49,895 nucleotides of DNA from Sphingomonas hominis (GTDB lineage: Bacteria; Pseudomonadota; Alphaproteobacteria; Sphingomonadales; Sphingomonadaceae), in the NCBI RefSeq assembly GCF_013328205.1, contig NZ_JABULH010000010.1, positions 1-49,895 on the forward strand, read 5' to 3'. The notes beneath the pieces were generated by a model that was not told the DNA's origin, made no database searches, and saw only the letters and a list, made by a program, of their open reading frames with translations. The position numbers were made by a program, and so were the translations under genes. Of this stretch, positions 41,725 through 49,820 are shown piece by piece; within the stretch, counting starts at the first letter, position 1, and every line of letters starts with the position of its first letter.

Positions 41725-42966
41725 TTAATGCGCAGCCATTCGCTCAGTCCTGAAACCCCATAGGCTCTTTTCAAGGTCGAGCTCGCCGCGCTTCGCCCGC
41801 GCGACCATCCCGGCGTAATAAGCGCCCGCTGTAAGGCGGATCTCATTGCGCGCCTCTCTCTCCGCAGTGATCATGACTGCGACAGCAGCGCCGTCGCGAC
41901 CCAGCGTATCGATCGCATCCACCCACGTTCCGGAACGGATGCCGAGGTCATGCCGCAGGCGCGCCGCGGCGTTATGAACGTCGGGCCACCGCGGTCGGGC
42001 CTCCGTCAGATACATCGAGGTTGTCGGGAACATCTCCGCAAGATCGCAAGGCCGCACCTTGAGGCTGCTCTGAGAAGGGGAGGGGGGCAGCACCGCTTGA
42101 TCGGGAAGGCTCACCTCCGGGTCAGAACTACATCCTCGCTTAGCATGTACGGTATTTTTAGAGGGAATGGTTTGTATGTGTATGTCGGGTGATACCGATG
42201 ACCCCGACGGGTTATTTTCCTCTGTAAACATGAAGCGATCGATGGTCTCTCCGACGAGATCCTCAACGCCAGGAAGACGGTCGAGCGCGGCCTGGTAGCC
42301 TTCGCCGTCGCCCATAGTCCTGGCCTGCGCGGCAGCGAACGCGATCTCGTCAATCGCGTCCTGGAGTGCCATCCAGTGCGGTCCGGTGAGGCTCAGATCA
42401 GCGGCCTGCGCGAGTGCCTGTCCGACGATCCGGCGGACACGCGCGATCTCCTTCTTGCCGCTCTTGAAGAGCGCATAGAGGGCGTTGAGGCGATCGCCGG
42501 CTTCCTTCAGCTCGGCATAGCGCAGCCGGATGGGGGAGAGATCGAGGCCGTAGGCTTCGACGATGACGCCGTCACGGTTCCGGAAACCGCTTCGACGTCC
42601 CGAGGCGCTATCTCGCGCGAGGATCAAGCCTGCGGCGCGCAGCTCACGCAGCCGCGCCTTGATGCAGGCAACGGTTTTCCTGACCTCGTCCGCAAGATGT
42701 TGGTTGCTCGGCCAGACGACGAGCGGGCGGTCGGCGGCCCAGTCGGCCTCCCAGGTGAGCTGGACAAGATCCATTAGCGTCTCGATCGCGCCGTTGCTGA
42801 CCGCGATCGCGCCTTTCAGCGCCTTCACGACCCTGCGAGCGTCTTGTTTGGATATCTGGACGGCGCTCTCGTCGACGACCTTCATCCTCCGGGTGAGCTC
42901 GCGCGTCAGTGCCGTGATCGGCCGCGCCCCGGTCCGGCCGGTGAAAGCCGTTTGCGTATAGTTCAT
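41725..42966 (-). CDS. repC: RepC-type replication initiator without adjacent repA/repB of a repABC operon
   Basis: The 413-aa product fits RepC. The N-terminal winged-helix domain contains LVVWPSNQHLADEV, a RLRELRAAGLILARDSASGRR block and the EAYGLDLSPIRLRYAEL segment. The C-terminal domain ends AGAYYAGMVARAKRGELDL. RepC normally starts replication at an AT-rich origin inside its own gene, and here the Ser/Pro-rich linker is encoded by such a stretch (42122-42236). GAGGGGG precedes the ATG. In repABC plasmids repC follows repA and repB; here no such genes lie upstream, which is unusual. A candidate antisense RNA lies upstream on the opposite strand. Confidence 0.82.
   Translation of the reverse strand: MNYTQTAFTGRTGARPITALTRELTRRMKVVDESAVQISKQDARRVVKALKGAIAVSNGAIETLMDLVQLTWEADWAADRPLVVWPSNQHLADEVRKTVACIKARLRELRAAGLILARDSASGRRSGFRNRDGVIVEAYGLDLSPIRLRYAELKEAGDRLNALYALFKSGKKEIARVRRIVGQALAQAADLSLTGPHWMALQDAIDEIAFAAAQARTMGDGEGYQAALDRLPGVEDLVGETIDRFMFTEENNPSGSSVSPDIHIQTIPSKNTVHAKRGCSSDPEVSLPDQAVLPPSPSQSSLKVRPCDLAEMFPTTSMYLTEARPRWPDVHNAAARLRHDLGIRSGTWVDAIDTLGRDGAAVAVMITAEREARNEIRLTAGAYYAGMVARAKRGELDLEKSLWGFRTERMAAH
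42122..42236. other. AT-rich stretch inside repC, candidate oriV
   Basis: Within GC-rich surroundings this part of repC is clearly richer in A and T (GGTATTTTTAGAGGG, GGTTTGTATGTGTATG, GGTTATTTTCCTCTG). In repABC plasmids the RepC-dependent origin lies in just such a stretch of the repC gene. The placement is inference. Confidence 0.5.
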
Positions 42967-43033
42967 CGTTCGCCCCCTCGGATGGAGGGACCGTCAGCAG
43001 GCATAACTCGTGCGTGGCGCGAATCGCGCTCCC

Positions 43034-43061
43034 TTGAACCAGGTGTCAGGATCGTCTAGAT
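43034..43061 (+). promoter_or_regulatory. Candidate promoter for the antisense RNA
   Basis: TTGAAC at 43034-43039 and CTAGAT at 43056-43061, 16 nt apart, resemble -35 and -10 elements on the plus strand, pointing away from repC towards the terminator at 43122. Confidence 0.35.
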
Positions 43062-43067
43062 GGGAGG

Positions 43068-43152
43068 TCTATCGCGGACCGGTCAGCGTTTGGCGACGCT
43101 GCCCATCTTACGGTTCCAGGGTGCCCGGCCTTCGTGCCGGGCATTCGTTTAT
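43068..43152 (+). ncRNA. Candidate counter-transcribed RNA controlling repC
   Basis: A transcript of about 85 nt would start after the promoter-like elements. It holds a short hairpin (CAGCGT with ACGCTG) and ends in a strong terminator. It would run antisense to the leader of repC, the place and size of the incompatibility RNAs of repABC plasmids. Inferred from position and structure only. Confidence 0.45.
43122..43151 (+). terminator. Rho-independent terminator, plus strand
   Basis: TGCCCGGC pairs with GCCGGGCA around a 6-nt loop, followed by TTCGTTT. No plus-strand protein gene ends here, which is why a small RNA is suspected. Confidence 0.75.
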
Positions 43153-43238
43153 GTGGCCACGGTCATAGCTCCAGAAAATGCGACGGAAGGTCGCCCGAGC
43201 ACAGTGCCGCAGATGCAAAGGTTAAGAAACCACGAGTA

Positions 43239-43352
43239 TTCGTGGTATCGGCTACGCTCGCCGGAAAAGATTCGTGGTATCGACTACGCCCGCAGCGATA
43301 AGTTCGTGGTATCGACTACGCGGCAACGCAAAGTTCGTGGTATCGGCTACGC
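43239..43352 (+). repeat. Four origin iterons
   Basis: Four direct copies of TTCGTGGTATCGRCTACGC lie at 43239, 43271, 43303 and 43334, spaced 32, 32 and 31 nt, about three helical turns, so they face the same side of DNA. They sit downstream of the repA stop and are the likely RepA-binding array of the replication origin. Confidence 0.9.
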
Positions 43353-43449
43353 CTAAGCGAATGGTAGTTGGCCTTCAACGCGATCGGCAGTGCTGACAAG
43401 GCGGGCAGGGGTAATGAGTCGCGCCTCCCACTGTCGTGATCAAATCCGA

Positions 43450-44388
43450 TCAGTTCTCGGAAGCAGCTTTCGATCGCTTCATCGGCGCCAGGACAGTCGG
43501 AACCTCGCGAATGACAACAACCTCGTCCGAGACCTTGCTGCTTTTTGAGGCGCCTTCGGCCGCCTGGATAGAAAACTCGAAGCCCGGGACTGTGCCGTTT
43601 GCAGCCTCGACAACGTAAGGCTTGAAGAGACGGGTCAGGCTTTGATGGCCGATCTGGTGTTGTAGATCACCCAACCTTATCGACGTCACGCCGGAGAAGC
43701 GCAGGAAGCAAGCGACTTCATAGAGCCGACGGTTGATCGGGCTCAGTTGGAAGTAGCTGGGTGCGTATTGCATGACACTTCGATCCTTGAGGATCGCCCG
43801 GAACAGCCAATCGCACAGACGAACATTCACGGCCTTGAGCCTGCGCTCGCCGGTTCGCGTCTTGGTATATTGAAGGCGGGCAGTCTCGACCCAGGAGAAG
43901 AATCCCGCTTCGCCCTCGCCACCAGTCTCGATGTCAGTCTTGATCTGCGTGCTCTGCAGTCGTTCCAATGCCTCGTACAATCTTGTGTACGCGTTGGATG
44001 ACGGTGTAGCGCCGGTGACCCGGAAGAAGTCATTAGCAGTGAACTGGAAGTTTTGGCTTACTGGCTCGCCGTTCTCGATCTTCGCAGCCATAAGGCTGGC
44101 AATGTAGAGGATAACCTCTTTATCGTAGATGTTGGCGACACCCTTATGGCCAGGCTGCACCTCGATACTGATCTCGCCGGTGCTGTAGGCAAGCGGCTTC
44201 ATCCATGCCTGCTTCGTAAGTGCGAAGAAGGGGTATGCCATCAGCGATAGCTCGCCATGAACACCACCGCGTAGTGGGCTGTCCATGGAGAAGAGGTCGC
44301 CTTGCATCGGAACCACTGCGTCTTTGGCAGTGCCGGCCGGCGCCCGATCTTTCGACAGGCCTGGTTCGGCCGCCTTACTCTTCGGCAT
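43450..44388 (-). CDS. repA: RPA-family replication initiator RepA
   Basis: The 312-aa protein resembles replication initiator protein A (RPA): MAYPFFALTKQAWMKPLAY, DKEVILYIASLMAAKIENGE, LYEALERLQSTQIKTDIE, LSPINRRLYEVACFLRF and HQSLTRLFKPYV, the winged-helix parts of such initiators. Start 44388 has GGAG six nt upstream; a TTG further out is less likely. Iterons flank the gene: four copies on the 3' side and three related copies on the 5' side. It should bind them to start replication and perhaps repress its own promoter. Confidence 0.85.
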   Translation of the reverse strand: MPKSKAAEPGLSKDRAPAGTAKDAVVPMQGDLFSMDSPLRGGVHGELSLMAYPFFALTKQAWMKPLAYSTGEISIEVQPGHKGVANIYDKEVILYIASLMAAKIENGEPVSQNFQFTANDFFRVTGATPSSNAYTRLYEALERLQSTQIKTDIETGGEGEAGFFSWVETARLQYTKTRTGERRLKAVNVRLCDWLFRAILKDRSVMQYAPSYFQLSPINRRLYEVACFLRFSGVTSIRLGDLQHQIGHQSLTRLFKPYVVEAANGTVPGFEFSIQAAEGASKSSKVSDEVVVIREVPTVLAPMKRSKAASEN

Positions 44389-44447
44389 GACCCACTCCGT
44401 CGTCAACCAGTCGGCTCACGCGCGTCCGAACCGCGGCGACACCATAG

Positions 44448-44604
44448 GCGTAGGCGATACCACGAGCCGGTCGACCCGTAAGGCCGGTCATGGGGTGAGG
44501 CGTAGGCGATACCACGAACTTCAGGCGGGTTTCGGGCGGAAAACACAGCCTTCCGAGTGGAGGGTGCCTGCCAGTTCGGTCCAACTTCGTACTATCGACT
44601 ACGC
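44448..44604. repeat. Three iteron-like sites upstream of repA
   Basis: Sites at 44448-44466 and 44500-44518 read TTCGTGGTATCGCCTACGC-like on the minus strand. A third at 44586-44604 reads TTCGTACTATCGACTACGC on the plus strand. Their place in the repA upstream region and the mixed orientation suggest autoregulation or origin handcuffing. The transposase region begins just after the last site. Confidence 0.8.
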
Positions 44605-44719
44605 CCACGAGACCCGCACCGGGGCTGGTCGGCTTCGTCGCAAACGACCGGGCCTGTTGAAAAATGCCGGACATGCCGGGTCGCTCCTTCGTTTCACTCC
44701 TGCCGAGAGGAGCGCCGCC

Positions 44720-46153
44720 ATGATGGGACCAACTTGTCGCGGTGGGCGGGAAGGGGCGTCTCGCCGCACCATAGAAGCCATGTTGCCCGCAGACCACCTG
44801 CTGCGTCGCATCGATAGATGTCTCGACACAAGCGAGCTGAGGCAAGCACTGACCGGGCATTACAGCACACGGGGGCGGCCATCGATTGATCCCGAACTGC
44901 TGATCCGTATGACCCTGATTGGCCGCATCTACGCGATCGCGTCCGAGCGGCGCCTGTGCGAGGAGCTGCGCTACAATCTTGCCTACCGCTGGTTCTGTCG
45001 TCTCTCGCCAGGAGATAGGGTTCCGCACCACTCGACGTTCAGCAAGAACCGGCATGGCCGCTTTCGCGACGCTGGCGTGTTCCGGGTCCTGTTCGATAGC
45101 ACGGTCCGACGCTGCATCAGCGCAGGGCTGGTCGGCGGAAAAGACGCCGCCGTCGACGCATCGTTCATAGCCGCTGATGCGAGCTGGCAGCGCAAGACCG
45201 TGCCAGGCTACCTGCCGTATGTCGCCAACGCGTCGCGCGCGGTTCGGGAATGGATCAAGGACACAGGCGATGCCGTCTGGGAAATGGCGCGCTCGAAGAG
45301 CTGCCAAGGCGTCTCTCGAACGGATCCTGCCGCGGCTTGGTCGGCGCGAACGGTGCGTGGCCGGTTCGGCTACGCCCTCAACGCGCTGGTCGACACCCCG
45401 AGTGGCGTTGCCCTTGATGTCGAGGCGACGCCGGCTCGCTTTGCGGAGGAGGTCGATGCCGGCCGCGTCATGCTCGCGAGGTCGGCAGATCGGTTCGACT
45501 TCCACCCCAAGCGGGTTGCTGCCGATAAGGCCTACGGCAGTGCCAGCTTCCTCGGCTTCGTTCGGGACCACGGTGCAATCCCGCACATCCCCATGATCGA
45601 CCGCACGCAGCAGACCAGGGGCAAGCTGCCGAGAACGGCCTTCAGCTATGATCGTGACATTGACAGCTTCACCTGTCCGACCGGAAAGCCGCTCCGACAT
45701 CACGCCTTCCATCTGCCCACCGGCGTACACCGTTATGCAGCCGATGCGCGTGACTGCGAGGCGTGCGTGCTTCGGAAGAAATGCACGACGGCGCGGCGTC
45801 GTACCCTGGTTCGGCTGGACAATGAGGACGTCCGCGATCTTGCCAGAGCCGAAGTGGAAACCGGGCTCTACAAGCGTTCGATGCGGTTGCGGCGAGGGGT
45901 CGAACGGTTCTTCGCCGACGCCAAGGGCAAGCATGGCATGAGACGACTTCACCTGCGGGGCATACGCGGAGCTGAAGAAGAGTTCCTGATCGGCGCGGCG
46001 GTGATAAATCTGATGATCCTGGCGCGGCCCCAGCGGCTGACGGGCAAGCCGCGCCGGGGAGTATGCGTCCCCGCAGCGCTGACGCCGGCTGCGATTTCGG
46101 CCCGGTCGATTGAACACGACGTTATCGCCTCTCCTGCTCGACGATATGCCTAA
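44720..46153 (+). CDS. IS1182-like transposase
   Basis: A 477-aa DDE transposase of the IS1182/IS5-related type: ADHLLRRIDRCL, the STRGRPSIDPELLIRM block, LAYRWFCRL, PHHSTFSKNRHGRFRD, VDASFIAADAS (first Asp), ADKAYGS (second Asp) and a Cys-rich ACVLRKKC segment, then VERFFADAKGKHGMRRLHLRG (Glu). The gene looks intact. Ten-base inverted words CGACCGGGCC (44645) and GGCCCGGTCG (46099) flank most of it, but the right copy lies inside the gene, so true ends were not found. The last 40 residues may come from sequence beyond the original element. Confidence 0.8.
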   Translation: MMGPTCRGGREGASRRTIEAMLPADHLLRRIDRCLDTSELRQALTGHYSTRGRPSIDPELLIRMTLIGRIYAIASERRLCEELRYNLAYRWFCRLSPGDRVPHHSTFSKNRHGRFRDAGVFRVLFDSTVRRCISAGLVGGKDAAVDASFIAADASWQRKTVPGYLPYVANASRAVREWIKDTGDAVWEMARSKSCQGVSRTDPAAAWSARTVRGRFGYALNALVDTPSGVALDVEATPARFAEEVDAGRVMLARSADRFDFHPKRVAADKAYGSASFLGFVRDHGAIPHIPMIDRTQQTRGKLPRTAFSYDRDIDSFTCPTGKPLRHHAFHLPTGVHRYAADARDCEACVLRKKCTTARRRTLVRLDNEDVRDLARAEVETGLYKRSMRLRRGVERFFADAKGKHGMRRLHLRGIRGAEEEFLIGAAVINLMILARPQRLTGKPRRGVCVPAALTPAAISARSIEHDVIASPARRYA

Positions 46154-46176
46154 TCGCTGAGGCGCGGCGTGATTCA

Positions 46177-46821
46177 TCACGCGGCTTGCAGCCGTTCTTT
46201 GCGATACGGCACACCGTCGAGCAGCGCCTGGCCCGGCGCCTTGGGCGTGCCGTCGCCATTCACGTACATATAGAGTGTCGTGGTCGTCATCCCGAGACGG
46301 CGCGCGACATCGGCTGCGATCGCGTTGCGGTCGGACATGGCGGCCATTGCCATCGCCAGCGTGGCCTTATCCATCTTGCGAGGCCGACCGCCCATCCGGC
46401 CCCGTGCACGTGCAGCAGCAAGCCCCGCCTGCGTGCGTTCAGCAATAAGCTCACGTTCGAACTCGGCGAAAGCCGCGAAGATGCCGAAGGCAAGGCGGCC
46501 GTTAGCTGTCGTGGTGTCGATCTGCGCGCCGGCGCCCGCCAGCACCTTCAGCCCGATGCCGCGTTCGCGTAGCGCCTCGGCCGTGACTACCAGATGGCGG
46601 AGGTCGCGCCCAAGACGATCCAGCTTCCAGAGGACCAGTGTGTTGCCGGGCTGCAGTGCCTTCAGGCACGCGGTCAGGCCAGGTCGCGCGTCATGCCGCC
46701 CCGACGCGAGGTCTTCATAAATTCGCGAGGGATCGACGCCGGCAGCGAGCAACGCATCGCGCTGGGGTGCCAGCGTCTGTGACCCGTCAGCCTTGGACAC
46801 CCTCACATATCCGATGAGCAT
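46177..46821 (-). CDS. Serine resolvase/invertase
   Basis: The 214-aa protein starts at 46821 with MLIGYVRVSKADGSQT, giving catalytic Ser9. It contains LVLWKLDRLGRDLRHLV and FAEFERELIAERTQAGLAAARARGR, ending with a helix-turn-helix (IAADVARRLGMTTTTLYMYV). It is a Tn3-type resolvase or invertase that cuts and rejoins DNA at a res site. No Tn3 transposase is in the window, so it is probably a remnant of a larger transposon or a plasmid multimer resolution gene. Confidence 0.88.
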   Translation of the reverse strand: MLIGYVRVSKADGSQTLAPQRDALLAAGVDPSRIYEDLASGRHDARPGLTACLKALQPGNTLVLWKLDRLGRDLRHLVVTAEALRERGIGLKVLAGAGAQIDTTTANGRLAFGIFAAFAEFERELIAERTQAGLAAARARGRMGGRPRKMDKATLAMAMAAMSDRNAIAADVARRLGMTTTTLYMYVNGDGTPKAPGQALLDGVPYRKERLQAA

Positions 46822-46924
46822 CGTTACCCTGCCAGAAAAGACATCCGGTACCCTGCAATGTGCCGGTGGTTTCCGCAACGGGTTTTCCGATCTTTGGAAT
46901 GCGCTGAGGAGGCAAAATCCTCGA

Positions 46925-46954
46925 CCGCCAGAAAACCGGTCGTTTTTCTGGCGG
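46925..46954. other. Inverted repeat upstream of the resolvase
   Basis: CCGCCAGAAAA and TTTTTCTGGCGG form a near-perfect inverted repeat around CCGGTCG. With related CCAGAAAA words nearby at 46830 it may be part of the resolvase's res site, or a terminator for the plus strand. Confidence 0.4.
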
Positions 46955-46985
46955 CTTGGCCGGGTACGCGGGAAGCAGCCGTGAG

Positions 46986-47695
46986 TCAGGCGCCGGCAAA
47001 CAGAGCGGAAGGGTGAGCCGTCTCCTTCAACGCCTTTTTGTCGACCTTGCCGACGCTCGTTCTTGGCAGGGCATCACAGAAGTGAATGGCATCCGGTACG
47101 GCGTAACGCGAGATGGCTCCCGTTAGCGCCCGAGCGACCACAGCCTCTCGTAGCGCTTCCTCCGACACCGTCGGTCCGGCAGCGCGGACGACAAATGCGA
47201 TCGGTCGTTCGCCCCAGCGAGCGTCGGGGATACCGACGACGGCTGCTTCGGCAACGCCGGGTTCGGCCGTGAGAAGAGCTTCCAGTTCGATTGAAGAAAC
47301 CCATTCGCCGCCCGTCTTGATGACGTCCTTCAACCGATCGACGATCCGAACCGCGCCGTCGGCATCGATCTCGGCAATGTCGCCGGTATGAAGGCGTCCG
47401 CCGTCCCACAGCGCATCGGAAGCGTGCTGCTGCGAGTAGCCTTGGGTGAGCCAGGGTGCCCGGAGGGTCAGTTCGCCGCCACGGGCTTGGTCGATGGCGA
47501 CCTCGACGAGCGGCAATGGGAAACCAGCGCGACAGCGAACGCCTACGGTATCTTCCGGTTGGCTGCGGGCAAGCGTGACGACAGGTCCGGTTTCGGACAT
47601 GCCGTATCCGGAAAGCGCGATGATGCCGACTTCTTCCGCTTCCTGGGCCAGAGCCTCAGGCAGAGCTGACCCGCCGATCATCATCGTCCAGGGCC
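46986..47695 (-). pseudogene. Acyl-CoA synthetase fragment (C-terminal part)
   Basis: The readable part is the C-terminal 230 or so residues of an AMP-binding acyl-CoA synthetase: YGMSETGPVV, GELTLRAPWLTQGY, LHTGDIAEIDADGAVRIVDR, KDVIKTGGEWVSSIELE and the lysine motif LPRTSVGKVDKKAL. The N-terminal 300 residues are missing; the frame runs straight into the IS481 element at 47696. The gene is therefore inactive. It would have activated fatty or aromatic acids to CoA thioesters. Confidence 0.88.
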
Positions 47696-48655
47696 CTAGG
47701 TGTTCAGTCCCGGCATCTGGTGGATCGGGTTGACGATGAACCGGTCTGGCTCTGACGTCCAGATCCTGGCGATGTATTCGTAGGGTGTAAGCCCGCTGAG
47801 CGTCTTGAGCCGGCGGGCAAAGTTGTAGGCGGCCATGAAGTCGGCGAGGTGTGTGCGCAGCTGGTCATGGCTGTCGTAATGGAAGCGTTTGACGGTCGCG
47901 TCCTTGATCGTCCGGTTCATCCGCTCGACCTGGCCGTTGGTCCACGGGTGGTTTGGCTTGGTGAGCCGGTGCTCGATGTTGTTGGCCTCGCAGATCATGT
48001 CGAAGCGCATCTGACGCGACCAGGCGGTGTTGCGATTGCGCGGCTGCTCGGCGAACTGGATGCCGTTATCGGTCAGGATCGTGTGGATGCGGTAGGGCAC
48101 GGCGGTCAGCAGGTGCTCGAGGAACTCCCATGCTGTCCGGCGGTCGGCCTTGTCGACCAACTGCGTGACCGCGAACTTGCTCGTGCGATCGATGCCGACG
48201 AACAGGTAGAGCTTGCCTTCGGCGGTCTGCACCTCGGCGATATCGATGTGGAAGAAGCCAATTGGGTAGCGCTTGAAGCGTTGTCGCTTCGGCTTGTCGC
48301 CCTCGACGTCTGGCAAGCGGGAGATGCCGTGCCGCTGCAGGCAACGGTGCAGCGCTGACCGGGTCAGGTGCGGTAGCGACGGCTGCAATGCGTAGAGGCA
48401 GTCGTCGAGCGGCAGCAGGGCGTGGCGACGGAACGCCACCACCATTGCCTCCTCCGCCTCGGTCAGGGTCGTTGAATGAGGGGCCTTCGGCCCAGTCTTC
48501 AGGTCCTCGACCGTTGCCCTCTTACGCCACTTCGCGACCGTCTTCGGATTGATCCCCAGCTCACGGCTCAGCGTCGCGAGCGAAGCTTGCGATCGCTGTA
48601 TTGCTGCTCGGACGGCGTGCGTGGTCGTGGCGCACCCGTGACGTACCTGTCCCAT
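47696..48655 (-). CDS. IS481-family transposase
   Basis: A 319-aa DDE transposase. It has an N-terminal helix-turn-helix (LATLSRELGINPKTVAKWRKRA), HIDIAEVQTAEGKLYLFVGIDR (first Asp), ILTDNGIQF (second Asp) and TNGQVERMNRTIK (Glu). The ATG at 48655 follows GGAAGGAAG and begins MGQVRHG, the usual start for this family. Its TAG stop is completed by the CTAG at the element's edge. It looks intact. Confidence 0.9.
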   Translation of the reverse strand: MGQVRHGCATTTHAVRAAIQRSQASLATLSRELGINPKTVAKWRKRATVEDLKTGPKAPHSTTLTEAEEAMVVAFRRHALLPLDDCLYALQPSLPHLTRSALHRCLQRHGISRLPDVEGDKPKRQRFKRYPIGFFHIDIAEVQTAEGKLYLFVGIDRTSKFAVTQLVDKADRRTAWEFLEHLLTAVPYRIHTILTDNGIQFAEQPRNRNTAWSRQMRFDMICEANNIEHRLTKPNHPWTNGQVERMNRTIKDATVKRFHYDSHDQLRTHLADFMAAYNFARRLKTLSGLTPYEYIARIWTSEPDRFIVNPIHQMPGLNT

Positions 48656-48712
48656 GCGGCTTCCTTCCATTCCAACGAAAGGATCGCACCATCAAACCGT
48701 GGGATCAAACAC
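47700..48712 (-). mobile_element. IS481-family insertion sequence
   Basis: The element is bounded by inverted repeats starting GTGTTCAGTCCC at 47700 and ending GGGATCAAACAC at 48712 (GTGTTTGATCCC inverted), each abutted by CTAG (47696-47699 and 48713-48716). IS481 is known to insert at CTAG and duplicate it. The flanking gene pieces are unrelated to each other, so the CTAG copies may come from two separate insertions that recombined. Confidence 0.9.
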
Positions 48713-48716
48713 CTAG

Positions 48717-48863
48717 CGGATGTATCCGCCGCAATTCGGGCGGAGCAAGCAAGGTCTTTGGATTACGTTCGTAACGTACGATTTCGTATGGTATCTCAAG
48801 TTCTTCAAGAGCCCAAAGAATGCGCTGCGATCGGCTGTTTTCGAGATGATGAACTATAATCAT
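48717..48863 (-). pseudogene. Glutathione S-transferase fragment (N-terminal part)
   Basis: From ATG 48863 the frame reads MIIVHHLENSRSQRILWALE and continues to PPELRRIHPLG, the thioredoxin-like N-terminal domain of a glutathione S-transferase, with the SRSQR active-site region. It is cut off by the IS481 element after about 50 residues; the C-terminal domain is absent. Confidence 0.82.
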
Positions 48864-48968
48864 TTCCGACACTCTTGATGAGCGGCTGACTTTCAAGGCA
48901 GTCGACGTACTTTGAAATTGCTGCACGTGCTGATTTAACCAGAATCAAGCGTTGTGTGCAGGGTGGGA

Positions 48969-49817
48969 TCACGCCAGCAACAAGGCGGGATCAATCGCAT
49001 AGAGCTGATCGGCTGGTGCACTGGCTGCGGCAGCAAGCCCGATAGCTTCAGGAACTATCTGGTCGAGATAGAATGCCGCGGTCGCTTTTTTGACCTGGCC
49101 AAAATCATCATCGGTCGCTGCGCTGTGCTGCTGTTCCATCAACCAGCCGCAGACCGCGACCGATAACATCGTCAGGAACGGATAGCTTGCAGCGAGCCGG
49201 TCGTCAGCATTCGCTCCGGTGAGACGGCGTCCGATATCTTCACAGTGATAGATGAGTTCCGTTAGCGGCGCCGCCTTTGCTGTTGTCCGTAAGTCCGTCA
49301 ATAAGGCTTCGAAGGCCTTGCCATTGGACAGACCGAGCTTCCGTCCGACCAAGTCAGCTGCCTGTATGCCATTCGTACCCTCGTAGATGGGCGTGATTCG
49401 AGCATCACGGAACAATTGCGCAGCCCCTGTCTCCTCGACGTAGCCCATGCCTCCATGCACCTGGACCCCAATCGACGCGATTTCATTCCCGAGATCGGTG
49501 GCATGCGCCTTGGCGAGCGGCGTGAGGATCTCGAGCCGACCTTGCGCCTCCTCGTCGCCGAGCGCCGCAAGATCGACCTGCACAGCGGCATAGTAGACCA
49601 GGGCGCGTGCCGCTTGCGTCTGTGCAGACATCCGCATCAGCATGCGCCGAACGTCAGGATGATCCGCGATGCGCGCCGGCGTGCGATCAGCCGCCCCCGC
49701 GCGGGCAGACTGGATCCGTTCCAGCGCGTACGACACAGCCTTGCGCGTTGCCGCCTCACCGATTTGGACGCCTTGCAGACCGACGTTCAGGCGCGCGTTG
49801 TTCATCATCGTAAACAT
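48969..49817 (-). pseudogene. Acyl-CoA dehydrogenase fragment (C-terminal part)
   Basis: The 282 residues match the C-terminal half of a long acyl-CoA dehydrogenase: MFTMMNNARLNVGLQGVQIG, QVHGGMGYVEETGAAQLFRD, ARITPIYEGTNGIQAADLVGR and a C-terminal extension domain of the DmdC/FadE-like kind (about 590 aa when complete). The apparent ATG is internal. The upstream half is cut by the end of the IS21-like element at 49821. It would have oxidised an acyl-CoA in a degradation pathway, fitting the adjacent synthetase and GST pieces. Confidence 0.85.
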
Positions 49818-49820
49818 GGC

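Noticed and set aside
43239-43352. Short regularly spaced repeats that could be taken for a CRISPR array
   Set aside because: Repeats of 19 nt with 12-13 nt spacers beside a replication initiator gene are origin iterons; no cas genes are present.
43060-43356. 98-codon plus-strand frame over the iterons
   Set aside because: It is open because the repeated iterons contain no stop in that frame; it has no credible ribosome-binding site or protein character.
44645-46108. Inverted words CGACCGGGCC/GGCCCGGTCG as ends of the IS1182-like element
   Set aside because: Only ten bases long, and the right copy lies inside the transposase gene, so they cannot be accepted as true ends without comparison.
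44375-46180. Minus-strand frame of 601 codons opposite the IS1182-like transposase
   Set aside because: The plus strand carries all transposase motifs; the antisense frame has no recognisable features and overlaps the repA start.
46821-46985. Tn3-type 38-bp terminal repeat near the resolvase
   Set aside because: No GGGGTC-type end and no Tn3 transposase were seen; only a local inverted repeat at 46925-46954 is supported.
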